From positions 1-9,675 of the forward strand of contig JAFYMQ010000031.1 of the NCBI GenBank assembly GCA_017556565.1: DNA of 9,675 bases. Reading direction: 5' to 3'. Below are positions 6,138 to 9,675 of the stretch, one piece after another. The translations under genes and the position numbers were made by a program. The stretch is from Clostridia bacterium (GTDB taxonomy: Bacteria > Bacillota > Clostridia > Oscillospirales > Butyricicoccaceae). Positions within the stretch are counted from its first letter, which is position 1; each line of letters starts with the position of its first letter. The notes beneath the pieces were generated by a model, which had not been told where the DNA came from, did no database searches, and was given only the letters and a program-made list of their open reading frames with translations.

Positions 6138-7202
6138 ATGAGCAAGTTTTTAGTAGACAAGTATCAGACCATAGAGCCCTATACCCCCGGCGAACAGCCC
6201 AAAAAAGGTAGCCTCATCAAGCTTAACACCAACGAAAGCCCCTTCCCCCCCTCGCCCAAAGCGGTAGAGGCTATAGCCAAAGCAGCCGGGGACCTCAACC
6301 TGTACAGCGACCCCGAGTGCAAGAAGCTTGTTGATGCCATCGCCGAGTATTACGGCGTCAGCGCCAAGAACGTTATCGCCACCAACGGCTCGGACGAGTC
6401 TCTGGCATTTTGTTTTCAGGCTTTCTGCGATGAGAACACTCCTGCCGCATACCCCGATATAACCTACGGCTTCTACAAGGTTTTTGCCAAGCTGTACTCC
6501 ATAGACAGCAAGGTTATGCCCCTCAAGGCCGACTTCTCGGTTGATCCTGCCGATTATATGGGCATCAATGCTACGGTTTTTCTGGCTAACCCCAACGCAC
6601 CTACCGGTATGGCGCTGGCTCTGGAGGATATCGAGAAGATCGCGCTGAGCAATCCCGAGAACGTGGTCATCATTGACGAAGCTTACGTGGATTTTGGCGG
6701 CAAGAGCGCAATCGAGCTGACCCGGAAGCTGAGCAATCTGCTGGTGGTGCAGACTTTTTCCAAATCCCGATCCCTTGCCGGCGGCAGAATCGGCTTTGTC
6801 ATAGGCTGCGAGGAGCTTATTGAGGATCTGCGCAAGATCAAGTATTCTTTTAATCCCTACAACGTCGGCGCACTGCCCCAGGCAGCTGCAGAGGCATCTA
6901 TCCGCGATACGGAGTATTTTGAGGCCTGCCGCAAGAGTGTTATCGATGCCCGTGAGTACACAGTAGAGCAGCTGCTCAAAATGGGACTTGCCGTGCTGCC
7001 CTCCTGCGCCAACTTCATCTTTGTCAGCCCCACACGCATTTCGGGTCAGGAGTATTTTGCCGCCCTGCGTGAAAAGGGCATACTGGTGCGCCACTTTTCA
7101 GCGCCCAGAGTTTGCGATTTTGTACGTGTTACCATCGGCTCCCGCGAGCAGATGGATGCATATCTCAAAGCTACCCGAGAGATATTGGAGGAGAGACGAT
7201 GA
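6138..7202 (+). CDS. hisC: Histidinol-phosphate aminotransferase HisC
   Basis: HisC is a PLP enzyme that converts imidazole-acetol phosphate and glutamate to histidinol phosphate and 2-oxoglutarate. The 354 residues show the fold-type I aminotransferase pattern: KLNTNESPFPPSP (28-40), ATNGSDE (81-87), NPNAPTG (151-157), IIDEAYVDF (178-186) with Asp180 and Tyr183 near the cofactor, and TFSKSRSLAGGRIGF (206-220) with Lys209 as the Schiff-base lysine and Arg217 for the PLP phosphate. The C-terminal VRVTIGS carries Arg330, the expected carboxylate-binding arginine. The operon context makes histidinol phosphate the likely substrate, though HisC proteins can also act on aromatic amino acids. GAGGAGG (6124-6130), within the last hisD codons, is the ribosome binding site. 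The 3' end overlaps hisB by ATGA. Confidence 0.96.
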   Translation: MSKFLVDKYQTIEPYTPGEQPKKGSLIKLNTNESPFPPSPKAVEAIAKAAGDLNLYSDPECKKLVDAIAEYYGVSAKNVIATNGSDESLAFCFQAFCDENTPAAYPDITYGFYKVFAKLYSIDSKVMPLKADFSVDPADYMGINATVFLANPNAPTGMALALEDIEKIALSNPENVVIIDEAYVDFGGKSAIELTRKLSNLLVVQTFSKSRSLAGGRIGFVIGCEELIEDLRKIKYSFNPYNVGALPQAAAEASIRDTEYFEACRKSVIDAREYTVEQLLKMGLAVLPSCANFIFVSPTRISGQEYFAALREKGILVRHFSAPRVCDFVRVTIGSREQMDAYLKATREILEERR

Positions 7203-7783
7203 GAAGAGCCGAGGTTATCCGCAAGACTGCGGAGACAGACATCCGTCTGTGCATAGATATTGACGGCAGCGGAAAAAACAGTATAGCAACAGGCTGCGGT
7301 TTTCTTGACCATATGCTTGAGCTGTTTGCCCGCCATGCAAGATTTGATCTTGAGGTAAAAGCCGTGGGCGATATTCACGTAGATTACCACCACACCGCCG
7401 AGGATGTTGGTATCGCGTTAGGTCTGGCACTCAAGCAGGCGCTGGGCGAGTGCCGCGGCATCAACCGCTACGGCTCCTTTATGCTGCCCATGGACGAAGC
7501 GCTGGTGCTTGTGGCGCTGGACATCAGCGGCAGAAGCCACCTCAGCTGCACCCTTGAGCTCAAAGACAAGGTCGGCGACTTTGACACCGAGCTTGTGCCC
7601 GAGTTTTTTGCCGCAGTCTGCCGCAACGCAGGTATCACCCTGCACATCAAGCAGCTTGACGGTCTTAATACACATCATATCATCGAGGCTGCATTCAAAG
7701 GCTTTGGCAGAGCACTCAACATTGCCACCGCCGTATCGGAGGCGTGGAAGGGCGAAGTCCCCTCCACGAAGGGCGTATTATGA
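7199..7783 (+). CDS. hisB: Imidazoleglycerol-phosphate dehydratase HisB (monofunctional)
   Basis: HisB dehydrates imidazole-glycerol phosphate to imidazole-acetol phosphate using a dinuclear manganese centre. The 194 residues match the monofunctional dehydratase; there is no N-terminal HAD phosphatase as in the enterobacterial fusion. Metal-binding signatures are GFLDHML (34-40), DYHHTAED (62-69) and NTHHIIEAAFKGFGRAL (157-173), the last two being the duplicated HHxxE/D motifs. The frame is open upstream, but ATG 7199 is the start: it overlaps the hisC stop (ATGA), has GGAGGAG at 7187-7193, and gives the conserved MRRAEVIRKTAET N-terminus. The histidinol-phosphate phosphatase must be encoded elsewhere. 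The end overlaps hisH by ATGA. Confidence 0.96.
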   Translation: MRRAEVIRKTAETDIRLCIDIDGSGKNSIATGCGFLDHMLELFARHARFDLEVKAVGDIHVDYHHTAEDVGIALGLALKQALGECRGINRYGSFMLPMDEALVLVALDISGRSHLSCTLELKDKVGDFDTELVPEFFAAVCRNAGITLHIKQLDGLNTHHIIEAAFKGFGRALNIATAVSEAWKGEVPSTKGVL

Positions 7784-8391
7784 TAGCTGTAATCGATTAC
7801 GGAGTGGGAAATCTGTTTTCCCTGTGCGCCTCTCTCAAAAAAATCGGCGCAGACGCCATCGTCACCCGCGACCTTGAAGTGATAAAAAAAGCCGACAAAA
7901 TAATCCTGCCCGGCGTCGGCGCATTCGGTGATGCTATGGACAAGCTGCTTGAGACCGGACTTGTACCCCATCTGCTGGCGCTGGCAGCGGAGGGCAAGCC
8001 TTTTATGGGTATTTGTCTTGGTATGCAGCTGCTGTTTGAGCGCTCCTTCGAGTTTGGCGAAAAGCAGGGCCTCGGCCTTATCAAAGGCAGCGTATGTGAC
8101 CTGAGCGCCGATATTCCCCAGAGCCTCAAAGTTCCCCACATGGGCTGGAACGCGCTGGACATCAGAAACCCCTCGGAGCCCCTTCTCAAGTACGTCAAGC
8201 AGGGCGAGTGCGTGTACTATGTCCACTCCTTCTATGCCAAAGACTGCGAGGAGAGCATCATGGCAGGCTCGGAGTACCACGTGTTCGTACCCGGTGTGGT
8301 AAGATGCGGCAACGTATGCGGCACGCAGTTCCACCCCGAAAAGAGCGGCGAGACCGGGCTTAATATTCTGAGAGCATTTGCGGAGGCATAA
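7780..8391 (+). CDS. hisH: Imidazole-glycerol-phosphate synthase glutaminase subunit HisH
   Basis: HisH hydrolyses glutamine and passes ammonia to HisF. The 203 residues form a class I glutamine amidotransferase: IDYGVGN (5-11), LPGVGAFGDAM (43-53), GICLGMQLLFE (77-87) with nucleophile Cys79, PHMGWN (119-124), and QFHPEKSG (183-190) with His185 and Glu187 completing the triad. The PGVG sequence in the oxyanion-strand region is typical of HisH rather than PabA/TrpG. ATG 7780 overlaps the hisB stop (ATGA). A frame with an earlier ATG (7744) would add 12 residues that do not fit the family, whose members begin at MIAVIDYG. The ribosome binding site is weak (GAAGGG 7768-7773), so coupling to hisB probably matters. 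hisA starts directly after its stop. Confidence 0.96.
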   Translation: MIAVIDYGVGNLFSLCASLKKIGADAIVTRDLEVIKKADKIILPGVGAFGDAMDKLLETGLVPHLLALAAEGKPFMGICLGMQLLFERSFEFGEKQGLGLIKGSVCDLSADIPQSLKVPHMGWNALDIRNPSEPLLKYVKQGECVYYVHSFYAKDCEESIMAGSEYHVFVPGVVRCGNVCGTQFHPEKSGETGLNILRAFAEA

Positions 8392-9105
8392 ATGAAGATA
8401 TATCCTGCAATAGACCTGCGCGGCGGCAATGTGGTCAGGCTGGTGCGCGGAGATTATGACCGAATGAGCGTGTACGGCAGCAATCCCGGTGACACCGCTC
8501 TGTGGCTGCGCGATCAGGGCGCACGGCAGCTGCACGTAGTTGACCTTGACGGCGCTTTGGAGGGTCAGGCTGTCAATATCGAGGCGGTCAAAGCCATCGT
8601 ACAGAGCGGTCTGTTCGTTGAGTTGGGCGGCGGCATCCGCAACCGTGAGCGCATCGAGCAGTATTTGGAAGCAGGCGTCAAGCGCCTTATATTGGGCACA
8701 CGCGCCGCAAGAGACTTCTCCTTTGTTGAGGAGACTGTGGCGGATTACGGCGATGCTATCGCCGTCGGCGTTGACGCAAGCGACGGCAAGGTTGCCATCG
8801 GCGGCTGGAAAGAGATAACCGACACCGATTCCATGGAGTTCTGCAAGAAGCTTGAGCAGGCAGGTGTCAAGACTGTCATCTACACCGATATTTCCCGCGA
8901 CGGCGAGCTCAAGGGCACCAACCTGCCCGCCTACGAGCGTCTGAGCAGCCTCAGCCTCAATATTATCGCATCGGGCGGCATATCCTTTGAGAGCGAGATC
9001 GCGACCCTGCGCGATATGGGTATTTACGGCGCTATAGTAGGCAAAGCCATCTACGAAAAAAAGCTCGATCTCAAGCGTGTGATCGAGATAGCGGGGGACA
9101 AATAA
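8392..9105 (+). CDS. hisA: Phosphoribosylformimino-5-aminoimidazole carboxamide ribotide isomerase HisA
   Basis: HisA performs the Amadori rearrangement of ProFAR to PRFAR, the substrate of HisH/HisF. The 237 residues form a (beta-alpha)8 barrel with the usual duplicated half-barrel pattern. Asp8 (IYPAIDLRGG) and Asp128 (GVDASDGKVA) are the expected catalytic acid/base pair. Phosphate-binding loops are ELGGGIRN (77-84) with LGTRA (101-105) in the N-terminal half, and ASGGIS plus the AIVGKAIYE stretch in the C-terminal half. TDISRDGELKGTN is the conserved loop before the second phosphate site. ATG 8392 directly follows the hisH stop, with GGAGG at 8382-8386 inside the last hisH codons. The alternative PriA role (also in tryptophan synthesis) is an actinobacterial trait and unlikely here. 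Confidence 0.96.
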   Translation: MKIYPAIDLRGGNVVRLVRGDYDRMSVYGSNPGDTALWLRDQGARQLHVVDLDGALEGQAVNIEAVKAIVQSGLFVELGGGIRNRERIEQYLEAGVKRLILGTRAARDFSFVEETVADYGDAIAVGVDASDGKVAIGGWKEITDTDSMEFCKKLEQAGVKTVIYTDISRDGELKGTNLPAYERLSSLSLNIIASGGISFESEIATLRDMGIYGAIVGKAIYEKKLDLKRVIEIAGDK

Positions 9106-9675
9106 ATGATAACAAAACGAATCATACCCTGCCTTGACGTCCGTGACGGCATGGTAGTCAAGGGCAAAAACTTCCTCGGCATCCGTGAGATAGCCGATCC
9201 CGTGGAGCTTGCACGTTTTTATAATCAGAGCGGCGCTGATGAGCTGGTTTTTTATGATATTACCGCATCGGCAGAGGGCAGAGGTCTGTTTACCGACGTG
9301 CTGGAGCGCGTCGCAGGTGAGGTGTTCATCCCCCTGACCGTAGGCGGCAGCATCAATACCCTCGCTGACTTTGATCGTGTGCTCAAGTGCGGCGCAGACA
9401 AGGTCAGCGTCAACTCGGGCGCAATCAGAAACCCCAACCTGATCACCGAGGGCGCCAAGCGCTACGGCAGTCAGTGCGTGGTGCTGAGCATGGACGTCAA
9501 GCGCGTGGACGGTACCTTCCGTCTGTTTGCCAAGGGCGGCAGAGAGGACACCGGCATTGACGCAATTGAGTGGGCACGCCGCGGCATTGAGCTGGGCGCA
9601 GGTGAGCTGGTGGTCAACTCTATCGACACCGACGGCGTCCGCGGCGGCTTTGACATCGAGCTGCTTGGGAAGATC
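9106..9675 (+). CDS. hisF: Imidazole-glycerol-phosphate synthase cyclase subunit HisF (3' end cut by window edge)
   Basis: HisF uses ammonia channelled from HisH to convert PRFAR to imidazole-glycerol phosphate and AICAR; AICAR is recycled to purines. The 190 codons present cover about three quarters of a protein of usually about 250 residues, so roughly 60 residues lie beyond the window. Visible are CLDVRDGMVVKG (9-20) with catalytic Asp11, ELVFYDITAS (46-55), PLTVGGSI (76-83), KVSVNSGAI (99-107), and catalytic Asp130 in VLSMDVKR, followed by VVNSIDTDGVRGGFD. ATG 9106 directly follows the hisA stop. The ribosome binding site is only GGGGGA (9093-9098), so re-initiation after hisA is likely. 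HisF is a barrel paralogue of HisA, encoded next to it. Confidence 0.96.
   Translation, partial: MITKRIIPCLDVRDGMVVKGKNFLGIREIADPVELARFYNQSGADELVFYDITASAEGRGLFTDVLERVAGEVFIPLTVGGSINTLADFDRVLKCGADKVSVNSGAIRNPNLITEGAKRYGSQCVVLSMDVKRVDGTFRLFAKGGREDTGIDAIEWARRGIELGAGELVVNSIDTDGVRGGFDIELLGKI

Noticed and set aside
6150..7094. A 314-codon minus-strand open frame antisense to hisC
   Set aside because: Same reasoning: it is the complement of a well-supported aminotransferase gene, with no recognisable motif or initiation signal.
1..9675. CRISPR array, insertion sequence, tRNA, rRNA, prophage or defence genes
   Set aside because: No regularly spaced repeats, transposase motifs, terminal inverted repeats or tRNA/rRNA-like sequence were seen; gene content is metabolic and transport-related throughout.

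Overview
The window is ordinary bacterial chromosome from what is most likely an anaerobic Firmicute of the class Clostridia (Oscillospiraceae/Ruminococcaceae-like; this is an inference). Three things point there. The histidine locus uses the short HisG plus HisZ form of ATP phosphoribosyltransferase. The first gene is an aldo/keto reductase with C-terminal ferredoxin-type cysteines, a form common in anaerobic Clostridia. Genes have strong AGGAGG-type ribosome binding sites, with G/C-rich third codon positions but AT-rich intergenic gaps.

Layout. (1) Positions 1-1036, minus strand: 3'-truncated aldo/keto reductase with a 4Fe-4S motif; its last codons run off the left edge. (2) 1037-1173: a 137-bp divergent promoter region with two back-to-back sigma70/SigA-type promoters and a near-perfect direct repeat between and within them. 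(3) 1174-1611: a GNAT-family acetyltransferase. (4) 1641-2908: its own promoter, then a two-gene ThrE/YjjPB-type exporter (yjjP-like and yjjB-like, overlapping by ATGA), closed by a clear intrinsic terminator at 2913-2950. (5) 2951-3141: the histidine operon promoter region, with a strong extended -10 promoter that carries a tandem octamer and an inverted heptamer. There is no T-box and no His-codon leader peptide. (6) 3142 to the right edge: hisZ-hisG-hisD-hisC-hisB-hisH-hisA-hisF, all plus strand, with overlaps or gaps of at most 2 nt; hisF is cut by the window end after 190 codons.

How the genes work together. HisZ and HisG form the feedback-inhibited first enzyme (PRPP + ATP to phosphoribosyl-ATP). 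The hydrolase and cyclohydrolase HisE/HisI are not in the window and probably lie downstream. HisA isomerises ProFAR, and HisH and HisF form the glutamine-dependent imidazole-glycerol-phosphate synthase. HisB dehydrates IGP, HisC transaminates, and HisD oxidises histidinol to histidine. A histidinol-phosphate phosphatase is also missing from the window, since HisB here is only the dehydratase. The reductase, acetyltransferase and exporter have no evident link to histidine synthesis and are separated from it by the terminator.

I found no undescribed system. The most interesting signals are the repeat structures in the his promoter and in the divergent promoter region, both candidate operators for regulators not encoded here.
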